46,824 bases of DNA from JALJPB01 sp963933115 (GTDB lineage Bacteria > Pseudomonadota > Gammaproteobacteria > Enterobacterales > Alteromonadaceae). Below the pieces are notes generated by a model. It searched no databases. It was not told the DNA's origin and saw only the letters and a list, made by a program, of their open reading frames with translations. The DNA lies in the NCBI GenBank assembly GCA_963933115.1, contig CAWVSL010000018.1, positions 1-46,824 on the forward strand, in the 5' to 3' direction. Below, piece after piece: positions 1 to 8,081 of the stretch. Each line of letters starts with the position of its first letter. Positions within the stretch are counted from its first letter, which is position 1. Made by a program: the position numbers and the translations under genes.

Positions 1-1253
1 AAAAACATATCAAAAAAATCAACAGAGTCTTTTGTTATATCAATATACTGAGGTGCTATCGTCATATCGGGAATAGATTCAATAGCACCGGCAATAATAT
101 TTTCAGCGACAATTAAATTTACTTCACGAATACTTTTATCAGCAATACCTGATTGAACCATAGCACCAAATAGATCCCTTATTTTTCGAGCAATCACTTC
201 CTTTTCTTCTCTTTTTGCTAGTGGTAATGACCAGATAGTGGCATAACGAATTAAAGGACCTTGCCCACCCACTTGTATAGCAAACATTGTACGGGCAGAG
301 TAAGCGAGTTTATTTATACCATTTAAATCCTTAGTAATCGTATCAGTTAAAACCGATTGTTCAATTGAAAAGGTTCTATCGATACACTTACTTAATAAGT
401 CTTCTTTGTTTATTATATGATGATAAAATGCGCCTTTAGTTACACCAAGTGATCGAGTAAGCTCATCTAAAGAAGTACCCCTAAAGCCTTTTTTATTAAA
501 AAAATGGGAACCAACGATTAAGAAAGCTTCTTGCTTTGTACTGTCTTGCTCATTTCGATAAAAGCCTGTTGGCACCTCATGCCCTTCACCAAAAGCCATC
601 GTAGTAAAGTCAAAATGTTTATTGGTGTTTTTTAAGCCATATTTAATAATACTTAGCCACTCTTCACAGCCACTTTTTCGATTTTCTTTATTAATATCGT
701 ATAACCAAACGGGTAACCAGAAAATATTACCCCAAATCGCGATAGCTGCTTTACTTGGCGATTTCGCCTGCATGCTCCCATCATTAATTCCATCATTAAT
801 TAACGCTTTAACTTGGATAACAAAATAATGGTAGTACTGATGAATTTCTTTTTGATGTTCTGTAGATAACGATGCTATCTCAGTGAAACCGACTAAATGA
901 CCACGATTACCGTTAAAAATATCGTCCCAGCATTCGAAATTAAGTCTAAATAATATTTCAAGCTTATCAATGGCTAAGCCTGGAGATGAAAGTGCCTTAT
1001 CAAGGATGTCTTTGATTTCAATGCAGGTATTTAAATAACATTGATAGATAAGATCTTCTTTTGTATGTACATAGTAATAAAGGCTTGATTGGGTTAATTC
1101 AAGTTTATTGGCTATTTGAGATAATGTTGTACCACGAGTGCCGTGAACGTTAAATAATTTAGAAGCAACAGAAATAATGCGTTTATATTTTTTATCATGT
1201 AAATGAGTTTTGCTAAACGGTGAATGGATTATATTTTTGCTATAAACGGTCAT
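1..1253 (-). CDS. Double-domain TetR/AcrR regulator (TetR1), 3' end cut by window edge
   Basis: Reverse translation from an ATG at 1251-1253 gives about 417 open codons to base 1 with no stop, so the gene runs off the left edge. The protein has two TetR-type N-terminal HTH units in one chain: a first near residues 25-65 (TLSQIANKLELTQSSLYYYV) and a second about 215 residues later (SLDELTRSLGVTKGAFYHHI). It aligns along its whole length with the regulator at 1944-3215, so the two are a tandem paralogue pair. TetR proteins are usually repressors released by a small ligand; the neighbouring CoA-ester genes suggest an acyl-CoA or pathway-intermediate ligand (inference). Only the last few residues appear to be missing. 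Confidence 0.85.
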   Translation of the reverse strand, partial: MTVYSKNIIHSPFSKTHLHDKKYKRIISVASKLFNVHGTRGTTLSQIANKLELTQSSLYYYVHTKEDLIYQCYLNTCIEIKDILDKALSSPGLAIDKLEILFRLNFECWDDIFNGNRGHLVGFTEIASLSTEHQKEIHQYYHYFVIQVKALINDGINDGSMQAKSPSKAAIAIWGNIFWLPVWLYDINKENRKSGCEEWLSIIKYGLKNTNKHFDFTTMAFGEGHEVPTGFYRNEQDSTKQEAFLIVGSHFFNKKGFRGTSLDELTRSLGVTKGAFYHHIINKEDLLSKCIDRTFSIEQSVLTDTITKDLNGINKLAYSARTMFAIQVGGQGPLIRYATIWSLPLAKREEKEVIARKIRDLFGAMVQSGIADKSIREVNLIVAENIIAGAIESIPDMTIAPQYIDITKDSVDFFDMF

Positions 1254-1263
1254 TTGATCTCAA

Positions 1264-1305
1264 AAATTAGACTAAATTAGACTAAAAATTAAATTAAATT
1301 AAATT
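1264..1305. repeat. Tandem short repeats upstream of tetR1
   Basis: AAATTAGACT occurs twice head to tail (1264-1283), followed by four copies of AAATT (1286-1305). They start 11 bp upstream of the tetR1 start codon, where operator or promoter elements would sit. They may be operator repeats or simple AT-rich slippage; nothing decides between the two. The 15-bp motif found in the tetR2 promoter is not present here. Confidence 0.5.
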
Positions 1306-1468
1306 ATATTGTATATCAGAATACATTATTTGATATGTATATCCTATAGGTAAATTTATGAGAAATAATATATTTAATGGTTTATAAGTTTTATCGGATG
1401 ATGATTAACGTTAATTTAAGTTTAAAAAACCAACGCACACTGATGGCTTAGTGTGTATGAACAGACTA

Positions 1469-1482
1469 TTGATTAACATCAA
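1469..1482. promoter_or_regulatory. Perfect FNR/ANR-type box TTGAT-N4-ATCAA
   Basis: The 14 bases read TTGAT TAAC ATCAA, an exact match to the FNR-family consensus. It lies 215 bp upstream of the tetR1 start. A match of this length can occur by chance in AT-rich DNA, and no promoter elements were fixed around it, so it is only a candidate oxygen-responsive site. A nearby 12-bp perfect palindrome, ATTAACGTTAAT, lies at 1404-1415. Confidence 0.35.
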
Positions 1483-1943
1483 TTTGGGGGCAAATGAGTA
1501 ATACACCAAGATTTTCTGTATTGATTGCGATAAGTAAATTGACGGTGCAAGGGAAAATTTTTGACCTTAAAGTGCGGGGAGGGTATAAAATCTGATGATA
1601 CTAAACATAGTTTAGGTCAATATTCTTGAAGGAATGTTAACTCAGGGTCTCGGTGTTAGAGTTTTCCTGCCGAACTCCTAAACTTATAATAATAGGTTCT
1701 TAAAAGTTGACTGGTTATGAATCAGCCTTCCTTATATTTTTACTCTTTTTTCGGTAAGTAGTTGCTAATTATTTATGGCAAAATAAAAGGGTAGGCAGTC
1801 ATTTAGTTTAAATTAAAATTCATTAAAGGCAAAACGACTATAGTCTACTTATATATTAAAGTTATCTGTGCAGTAAATAATTCAATTAAAGCCAGCATAA
1901 GTTCAAGATACTATTATGCCAGTTAATCACTCGATTGTACTTT

Positions 1944-3215
1944 TCAAGTGGCAATGCCATTAAAAAATATATGATAGAAGTCTGCAGCATCTGAGCTGAT
2001 AATTTTACCATCCATTGAAAAATTCATATCGGGTATAGATTCAATAGCACCAGCTATAATATTTTCTGCAACGAGCAAATTAGTATTTTTAATCGTTTTT
2101 TCTTCAACACCTTGTTTGATTATTTCCCCAAATAAGTCTCTTATTTTACTTGTGGCGACTTCCATTGCTTTTCTTTTTTCTGGTGAAAACGACCACATAG
2201 TTGCGTAACGTATCAAAGGACCTTGTTTACCCACTTGAATATCAAATAATCGTTGAGCGGCATAGGCCAACTTATTTATAGCCGAGTCATCAAGTATAAT
2301 TGCTTGCTCAAGCACTGTGTCTTCAATCTTTAATGTACGTTCAAAACATCTAGATAATAAATCATCTTTGTTTTTAATATGGTAATAAAATGCACCTTTT
2401 GTTACCCCTAAAGATTGAGCCAGTTCATCTAATGAAGTGCCTTTAAAGCCTTTTTGATTAAAGAACATAGTACCGGCTCGAAAAAAGGCTTCTTGTTTCT
2501 TTCTGTTTTGTTCTTTTTTGTTAAAACCAGCGGGGGCCATTTGAACTTCATCAAAAGTAAAGCTTTTGAATGGAAATAGTTCAGTAGAGTTTTTTAAGCC
2601 TGAATTAATCAGCATTACCCACTGTTCAAAAGTACTCTCTCTATCTGTTTGATCTACGTCGTACAACCAAACAGGAAGCCACAGGATTGTTCCCCATATG
2701 GCGTTTGAAGTTTTTGCTGGTTCAACATCTTGCATGCTTCCGTCATCTTGTCCTTCTTTGATCAAGTTAATGACTTGTATAACAAAATTACGGTAGTACT
2801 CAGAAATTTCTTTTTTATGATCAGTTGAAAGCGATGCGATTTCAGTTAAACCTGCTAAGTGCCCTCTACTACCATTAATGATGTCATTCCAACAATCGAA
2901 ATTTTGCCTTAATAAAAATTTAAGTTTATCGGTAGCTAATCCTTCATGGGTTAATGCGTTCTCGACCATGGTTTGCATCTCAATACAAGTATTTAGATAA
3001 CACTGGTAAACAAGTTCTTCCTTAGTTTTTACGTAATAGTAAAGGCTCGTTTTAGTTAACTGCAATTTATCTGCTATTTGAGTCAGCGTTGTTCCGCGTG
3101 TGCCATGGATATTAAAAAGTTCAGAAGCAGCTGACAAAATGGTTTTATATTTTTGATCATGCTGATTGGTTTTATTAAAGGGAGAGTTTATTTTGTTTGT
3201 TTTATTAGCAGCCAT
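1944..3215 (-). CDS. Double-domain TetR/AcrR regulator (TetR2)
   Basis: This 423-residue protein is about twice the usual TetR length (near 200). An HTH unit lies at about residues 43-62 (TLTQIADKLQLTKTSLYYYV) and a second at about 260-280 (SLDELAQSLGVTKGAFYYHI), each followed by its own helical ligand/dimer region, as if two TetR proteins were fused. It is divergent from the acyl-CoA ligase at 3523. Two exact copies of ATACTGTAAGTTCAA lie between them, one only 29 bp upstream of this start codon, so autoregulation together with control of the ligase operon is likely. The second recognition helix is almost identical to that of TetR1, so the paralogues may share targets. Ligand unknown. Confidence 0.88.
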   Translation of the reverse strand: MAANKTNKINSPFNKTNQHDQKYKTILSAASELFNIHGTRGTTLTQIADKLQLTKTSLYYYVKTKEELVYQCYLNTCIEMQTMVENALTHEGLATDKLKFLLRQNFDCWNDIINGSRGHLAGLTEIASLSTDHKKEISEYYRNFVIQVINLIKEGQDDGSMQDVEPAKTSNAIWGTILWLPVWLYDVDQTDRESTFEQWVMLINSGLKNSTELFPFKSFTFDEVQMAPAGFNKKEQNRKKQEAFFRAGTMFFNQKGFKGTSLDELAQSLGVTKGAFYYHIKNKDDLLSRCFERTLKIEDTVLEQAIILDDSAINKLAYAAQRLFDIQVGKQGPLIRYATMWSFSPEKRKAMEVATSKIRDLFGEIIKQGVEEKTIKNTNLLVAENIIAGAIESIPDMNFSMDGKIISSDAADFYHIFFNGIAT

Positions 3216-3243
3216 TTGATCTATTAAGCCTTAGTCAAAAATT

Positions 3244-3258
3244 ATACTGTAAGTTCAA
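3244..3258 (+). promoter_or_regulatory. Candidate TetR operator, copy 1 (ATACTGTAAGTTCAA)
   Basis: Exact copy of a 15-bp motif found at three places in the window, all in divergent promoters of the catabolic island. This copy is 29 bp upstream of the tetR2 start. The core TGTAAGTTCA is an imperfect dyad (TG..A..T.CA). Assignment to TetR2 is inferred from position. Confidence 0.6.
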
Positions 3259-3429
3259 TTACATTCTAATTTATCAATACTCACTCTGCAAGCCAAGGTT
3301 TTTTTTATTCCAATTGAATAAATTTAACTTGATAGTACGAATTTTTTTTTATTTATTCGTCATATTTATGACTTTTAATCGATTATTATCCTATTCAAAG
3401 TCAAAATAATACTTGAAAGAAATTAAAAC

Positions 3430-3444
3430 ATACTGTAAGTTCAA
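3430..3444 (+). promoter_or_regulatory. Candidate TetR operator, copy 2 (ATACTGTAAGTTCAA)
   Basis: Second exact copy of the 15-bp motif, 79 bp upstream of the chosen ligase start at 3523. It lies where a repressor would block the ligase operon promoter. The 307-bp space 3216-3522 contains no gene; it holds this site, copy 1 and runs of T. Confidence 0.6.
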
Positions 3445-3522
3445 ATAAATGTATTGATAACTATATATCCAAGACTGTTAAGTAAAGCAATAAAATCAGT
3501 CATTGTTGATAGGAAATTACAA

Positions 3523-5301
3523 ATGAGTTTGCAAAACCATGACATTAAAATTGATCAAGTTATTGCTAAAAAAGTAGTAGAAGAAATCATTAAAATCACA
3601 AAGAAAGGTAGTGCCTTTGAAGTGATCAACAAAAACAGGAACGGTGTTCAATATAATGCTTTTCAAAATTTATCCACTAATTTAGGTGAAATGTACGAAT
3701 CGGCAACCAGTAGTTATGGTGACGCTGATTTTATTATCTATAAAAATGAACGACATACTTTTAATGCTATGTTTAGTCATGCGGCTGCATTTTCAGTAAT
3801 GTTACAAAAAGAATATAAAATAAAGGCAGGGGATAAGGTTGTCATTGCCATGCGTAATTACCCTGAGTGGATAGTCGCTTTTATGGGAATTACAATGTTT
3901 GGTGGTGTTGCAGTCCCACTTAATGCTTGGTGGCAAGAAGAAGAATTTTTAGAGGTAATAGAACACAGCCAAGCAGCCATAGTTATTGCTGATGACAAAA
4001 GATATAACTTACTCGCTGAAGGTCTTCGGCAAAAACAAATTTCAGTGATAGTGGCTAGACCTAATAAAGATCAACATTTGGCTATTAGTATGTCGACTGT
4101 GATCAAACCCTATTTAAGCCAAACAGAAAGTTTGTGTTCTATATCGAGAAACGTTTGCTCGAGTGATATCGCTACCATTTTTTACACTTCTGGCTCTACT
4201 GGCGTCCCTAAAGGAGCTGTTTCAACGCATGAGAGTATCTTAACGGCTATTAATACTTGGCTCATGTTAGGTAATGCAGCCGGTATTGCAAATGCCGACA
4301 TAACTGAACCGGCAAAGTATACTCCAGCAGCTTTAATGACAGTGCCTTTATTCCATGTTACTGGCTGCCACACCTTGTTTTTACTGTCGATGATTGCTGG
4401 CCGAAAAACAGTAATGATGCCTTACTGGGAAGCAGAAGAGGCCTTAAAACTCATCGAAAAAGAACGTATCACTTATTTTAACGGTGTTCCCACCATGTCG
4501 ATGGAATTAATGGACCATCCAAATCGTGATAATTATGACTTAAGTTCGTTGAACGATGTTTGTGCTGGTGGAGCAGCCAGACCGCCTGAGCATGTGAGAA
4601 AAATTTATCAGTCTTTTGAAAATGGTAACCCTAGTTGTGGTTATGGTTTGACAGAAACTAATGCATTAGGTGCGGTTAATGGCCCAGCAGATTACATACA
4701 TAAACCTAATAGTGCTGGTTTGCCAACACCTCCGATCGTAGATGTACAAATTATCAACGAACAAGGCAAGGTATTATCTCAAGGTGACGTTGGCGAAATT
4801 GTTATAAAAACCCTCGCTAATATTATTGAATATTGGCGAGAGCCTGAGTTAACTAAGGCCTCTTTCATTAATGGCTACTTTCGGACGGGTGACTTGGGCT
4901 ATTTAGATGAAGATAATTTTATCTATATTGTTGACCGAGCCAAGGACATTATCATCCGCGGTGGTGAAAATATTTCTTGCTTAGAAGTTGAAGCGGCAAT
5001 TTACAAACATAGTAATGTTATTGAGACGGCAGTTTTTGCGGTTACTGATGAGCGCCTAGGAGAAGTTTGTGGTGCCGTTGTCTGTGTAAAAGCTGATATT
5101 GAGCTCACACCAACGAACTTACAAGCCTTTTTGACACAACATTTAGCTAAATTCAAAGTACCTGAACATATCTGGCTGGTTTTTGACAAATTACCTCGAC
5201 TAGGCTCAGGGAAAATCAACAAAAAAGAACTGAAGGCTCAATATGGTCAGCAGTTTTTTTGTTCGTCCATACCCCAACATAGGCAAATTCATGACCATTA
5301 A
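3523..5301 (+). CDS. Acyl-CoA synthetase (AMP-forming, FadD-like)
   Basis: ANL-superfamily ligase that activates a carboxylic acid with ATP and CoA through an acyl-adenylate. Visible core motifs: the P-loop TIFYTSGSTGVPKGA, GYGLTETNA, YFRTGDLGYLD, DRAKDIIIRGGENIS, and the C-terminal GSGKI with the catalytic lysine. The frame is open back to a TTG at 3454, but the ATG at 3523 is preceded by AGGA at good spacing and gives 592 residues, so it is preferred. It overlaps the MaoC gene by 11 bp and heads a ligase-hydratase-SDR-thiolase operon, so it probably activates the acid made by the upstream oxidation steps. Chain-length preference cannot be read from the sequence. Confidence 0.9.
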   Translation: MSLQNHDIKIDQVIAKKVVEEIIKITKKGSAFEVINKNRNGVQYNAFQNLSTNLGEMYESATSSYGDADFIIYKNERHTFNAMFSHAAAFSVMLQKEYKIKAGDKVVIAMRNYPEWIVAFMGITMFGGVAVPLNAWWQEEEFLEVIEHSQAAIVIADDKRYNLLAEGLRQKQISVIVARPNKDQHLAISMSTVIKPYLSQTESLCSISRNVCSSDIATIFYTSGSTGVPKGAVSTHESILTAINTWLMLGNAAGIANADITEPAKYTPAALMTVPLFHVTGCHTLFLLSMIAGRKTVMMPYWEAEEALKLIEKERITYFNGVPTMSMELMDHPNRDNYDLSSLNDVCAGGAARPPEHVRKIYQSFENGNPSCGYGLTETNALGAVNGPADYIHKPNSAGLPTPPIVDVQIINEQGKVLSQGDVGEIVIKTLANIIEYWREPELTKASFINGYFRTGDLGYLDEDNFIYIVDRAKDIIIRGGENISCLEVEAAIYKHSNVIETAVFAVTDERLGEVCGAVVCVKADIELTPTNLQAFLTQHLAKFKVPEHIWLVFDKLPRLGSGKINKKELKAQYGQQFFCSSIPQHRQIHDH

Positions 5302-5752
5302 TATTAACGCCAACACATTAGCAGAGTATGTTGGAAAAGAAACCGGAGTATCTCACTGGTTTACCATCACTCAAGAACAAATTAATAAATTTGGTGATGC
5401 AACACACGATCAACAATATATCCACGTTGATCCAAAAAAAGCAAAAGACTCAGCCTTTGGTGGCACCATCGCCCATGGCTTTCTTTCTCTATCACTCCTT
5501 TCTGCAATTTCTTATCAAGCCGCTATAAACTTAGAAAACACTGTGATGGGCTTAAATTATGGTTTTGAAAAAATTCGCTTTTTACACCCCGTTAAAGTCA
5601 ATAGTAGAGTACGTGGTCGTATGGTGCTTAGTGATGTCATTGAAAAGCGCCCAGGGTATTTTTTATATAGTTGGGCGGTCACGATCGAAATTGAAGGTGA
5701 AGAAAAACCAGCGCTTACCGCTCAATGGTTAACGATGACCATTATTGCTTAG
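5291..5752 (+). CDS. MaoC-like (R)-specific enoyl-CoA hydratase
   Basis: A 153-residue hot-dog protein when begun at the ATG at 5291, preceded by AGG and overlapping the ligase stop. A longer frame from 5243 lies wholly inside the ligase 3' end and is less likely. The hydratase-2 signature is visible as GDATHDQQYIH, with catalytic Asp40 and His45 and the following small-residue region AFGGTIAHGF. The family hydrates trans-2-enoyl-CoA to (R)-3-hydroxyacyl-CoA, which fits the HSD17B4-type SDR encoded next. After the TAG stop the same frame stays open for 22 more codons (5753-5818), perhaps a lost C-terminal tail. Confidence 0.87.
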   Translation: MTININANTLAEYVGKETGVSHWFTITQEQINKFGDATHDQQYIHVDPKKAKDSAFGGTIAHGFLSLSLLSAISYQAAINLENTVMGLNYGFEKIRFLHPVKVNSRVRGRMVLSDVIEKRPGYFLYSWAVTIEIEGEEKPALTAQWLTMTIIA

Positions 5753-5840
5753 CAGCTGCTGGAACAAATAGAACGTAAAGAGTTATTAATAGAAGATAAA
5801 CAAATCACTTTAAACAAATAATGAAATAATCGAGGTTTAT

Positions 5841-6761
5841 ATGTCAGTAAGATATAACGGTCAAGTGGCCATAGTTACAGGTTCAGGTGCAGGGTTAGGA
5901 CGTTCTCATGCCCTAGCATTAGCGGTGCGCGGCGCTAAAGTTGTGGTAAACGATTTAGCTAATAGGGACGGTTCTATGTCTGAAGGCGCATTGTCGGTTG
6001 TCGCTGAAATTTTAGCCTCAGGCGGTCAGGCCATCGCTAATGGTGCCAATGTTGCCAACATGGGGCAAGTACAAAGCATGGTTGAACAAGTGATGGAAAA
6101 ATGGGGACGCATCGATATTTTAGTGAATAATGCTGGAATTTTACGTGATAAGTCATTTGGTAATATGCCAATTGAAGATTTTCAGCTGGTTGTCGATGTT
6201 CACCTGACGGGCTCTGTTAATTGTACTAAAGCTGTTTGGAATATTATGAAAGCACAAAAATATGGCCGTATTGCAATGACAACATCATCATCAGGTCTTT
6301 ACGGAAACTTTGGTCAAGCAAACTACGGCGCTGCAAAATTAGCCGTCGTTGGCTTGATGAATACACTCTGCATTGAGGGTGAAAAATACGGTATTCGGGT
6401 AAATTGCTTATCGCCCACAGCACGTACAGCGATGACTGAGGATTTAATTGAAGATGAACGTGTACTTGAATTAATGACCGTTGACTCAGTAACAACAGGA
6501 TTATTAGCGTTAGTAGCAGAAAAAGCCCCAAACCGCTCAATCTTAGGTTGTGGAGCCGGCGGTTATGCTCGTGCAGTTATTAAAGAAACAGAGGGTATTT
6601 ATTTACCACCAGATCAGCAAACACCAGAAAATATTCTTGCGCAGTGGTCTGATATTGAAGATGAAAGTGATGCTAAAGAATTAAAAGCTGGTTGGATGCA
6701 AACCAATAAATATGTGGCTAAAGCAGCTGCTTCACTGGGTATTGACCTAACGGCTAAGTAG
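5841..6761 (+). CDS. SDR, HSD17B4/MFE-2-like (3R)-hydroxyacyl-CoA dehydrogenase
   Basis: A 306-residue short-chain dehydrogenase. The NAD-binding motif TGSGAGLGRSHALALA near residues 13-28, followed by VVNDLA, is characteristic of the dehydrogenase domain of peroxisomal multifunctional enzyme type 2. The catalytic Ser-Tyr-Lys set is seen as TTSSSG (about 147-152) and NYGAAK (Tyr162, Lys166), with NNAGI at 96-100. AGG in CGAGGTTTAT precedes the ATG. Placed after a MaoC hydratase and before a thiolase, it most likely oxidises (R)-3-hydroxyacyl-CoA to 3-ketoacyl-CoA, completing an R-specific beta-oxidation route. A steroid or other hydroxy-CoA substrate is possible. Confidence 0.87.
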   Translation: MSVRYNGQVAIVTGSGAGLGRSHALALAVRGAKVVVNDLANRDGSMSEGALSVVAEILASGGQAIANGANVANMGQVQSMVEQVMEKWGRIDILVNNAGILRDKSFGNMPIEDFQLVVDVHLTGSVNCTKAVWNIMKAQKYGRIAMTTSSSGLYGNFGQANYGAAKLAVVGLMNTLCIEGEKYGIRVNCLSPTARTAMTEDLIEDERVLELMTVDSVTTGLLALVAEKAPNRSILGCGAGGYARAVIKETEGIYLPPDQQTPENILAQWSDIEDESDAKELKAGWMQTNKYVAKAAASLGIDLTAK

Positions 6762-6787
6762 CACTAATAACAGATAAAGGAAAAACT

Positions 6788-7966
6788 ATGAGAAGTGCAG
6801 TAGTAGTATCAACCGCTCGTACACCCATCGGCAAAGCTTATCGCGGCGCATTTAATATGACAACGGCACCTACTTTAGGTGGTCATGCAATAAAACACGC
6901 GGTTGCTCGTGCAGGTATAGATGGCTTAGAGGTAGATGATGTCATTATGGGCTGTGCCATTCAGCAAGGTACAGCATCAATGAATATTGGCAGGCTAGCC
7001 GCATTAGCGGGTGGCTTACCGGTAACCGTCAGTGGTATGTCACTAGACCGTCAATGTTCATCAGGATTGATGGCGATTGCTACGGCGGCAAAGCAGATCA
7101 TCTGTGATGGCATGGATGTCACAATTGGTGCTGGGGTAGAATCTATCTCTTTAGTACAAAATGAATATATGAATACACATATGGCTGTGGATAAAAAATT
7201 AGTCGGTATGCATCAGGATATTTATATGCCAATGCTCCAAACGGCTGAAATTGTTGCACAAAGATATAATGTAAGCCGAGAACGTCAAGACGAATATGGT
7301 TTGTTAAGTCAAAACCGAACCGCTGCCGGGGCTAAGGCGGGTCATTACAGTGAGGAAATTGTTCCCATGTCGACGACCAAAGTGGTAATGGACAAAGAAA
7401 CGAAAGAGGTTTCTTATCATGAAGTAACACTTTCAGGCGACGAAGGTATTCGTGCAACTAGTATTGAAACTTTAGCGGGTTTGAATGCCGTAATAGATGG
7501 CGGCTGTATTACGGCAGGTAATGCGAGTCAGCTTTCAGACGGCGCTTCTGCCTCTGTATTGATGGAGGAAAAATTAGCTGAACAAAGAGGTTTACAACCA
7601 CTGGGGCGTTATATGGGAATTGCTGTTGCTGGTTGCGAGCCTAACGAAATGGGGATTGGACCAATTTATGCTGTGCCTAAATTACTTAAGCAACATGGGT
7701 TAACTGTTGGTGACATTGGGTTGTTCGAATTAAACGAGGCATTTGCTGTACAAGTTCTTTACTGTGCAGATGTTTTAAAAATACCAATGGATAAATTGAA
7801 CGTTAGTGGTGGCGCAATTTCTATTGGGCATCCTTACGGCATGAGTGGCGCGAGAATGGTGGGTCATTCACTAATTGAAGGTAAGAGACGCGGTGCTAAG
7901 TATGTTGTTATTACTATGTGTGTTGGTGGCGGTATGGGTGCAGCAGGTTTATTTGAAGTATTTTAA
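6788..7966 (+). CDS. Acetyl-CoA C-acyltransferase (thiolase)
   Basis: A 392-residue thiolase of normal length. The nucleophilic Cys90 sits in DRQCSSG; the other active-site motifs are NEAFA, His348 in SIGHPYGMSGAR, and Cys378 in MCVGGGMG. It cleaves 3-ketoacyl-CoA with CoA to release acetyl-CoA (or propionyl-CoA from branched substrates). AAAGGAAAAACT before the ATG is a clear ribosome site. It lies 26 bp after the SDR and ends the ligase-MaoC-SDR-thiolase operon. A degradative rather than biosynthetic role is inferred from this context. Confidence 0.92.
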   Translation: MRSAVVVSTARTPIGKAYRGAFNMTTAPTLGGHAIKHAVARAGIDGLEVDDVIMGCAIQQGTASMNIGRLAALAGGLPVTVSGMSLDRQCSSGLMAIATAAKQIICDGMDVTIGAGVESISLVQNEYMNTHMAVDKKLVGMHQDIYMPMLQTAEIVAQRYNVSRERQDEYGLLSQNRTAAGAKAGHYSEEIVPMSTTKVVMDKETKEVSYHEVTLSGDEGIRATSIETLAGLNAVIDGGCITAGNASQLSDGASASVLMEEKLAEQRGLQPLGRYMGIAVAGCEPNEMGIGPIYAVPKLLKQHGLTVGDIGLFELNEAFAVQVLYCADVLKIPMDKLNVSGGAISIGHPYGMSGARMVGHSLIEGKRRGAKYVVITMCVGGGMGAAGLFEVF

Positions 7967-8081
7967 TTATTCAAAGTTTCAAGTCTACCGGCATAAACTG
8001 TTTGATATTTTAGTTTACTAGTCTATCGGAAGGTTTATGTCTTTTTTATACATTTTATGAGTAAATAATGAGGGGTAAATA

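Larger units (their letters stand above)
1254..1943. other. 690-bp gene-free stretch between the two tetR paralogues
   Basis: No convincing gene is seen on either strand. It contains the AAATTAGACT/AAATT repeats, a 12-bp palindrome at 1404-1415, the FNR-type box at 1469-1482, and a 33-codon plus-strand frame at 1494-1595 preceded by GGGGG that has no recognisable similarity. A partial copy of the island's operator motif (TAAGTTCAA) lies at 1898-1906, just past the 3' end of tetR2. Confidence 0.5.

Noticed and set aside
622..828. 68-codon open frame on the plus strand
   Set aside because: Antisense to the clearly homologous TetR1 coding frame; no ribosome site or family.
1494..1595. 33-codon plus-strand ORF preceded by GGGGG
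   Set aside because: No recognisable product, short, and expected by chance in 690 bp; mentioned only in the gap description.
1898..1906. TAAGTTCAA, a partial copy of the 15-bp operator motif
   Set aside because: Only about 10 of 15 positions match and it lies past the 3' end of tetR2, not in an evident promoter.
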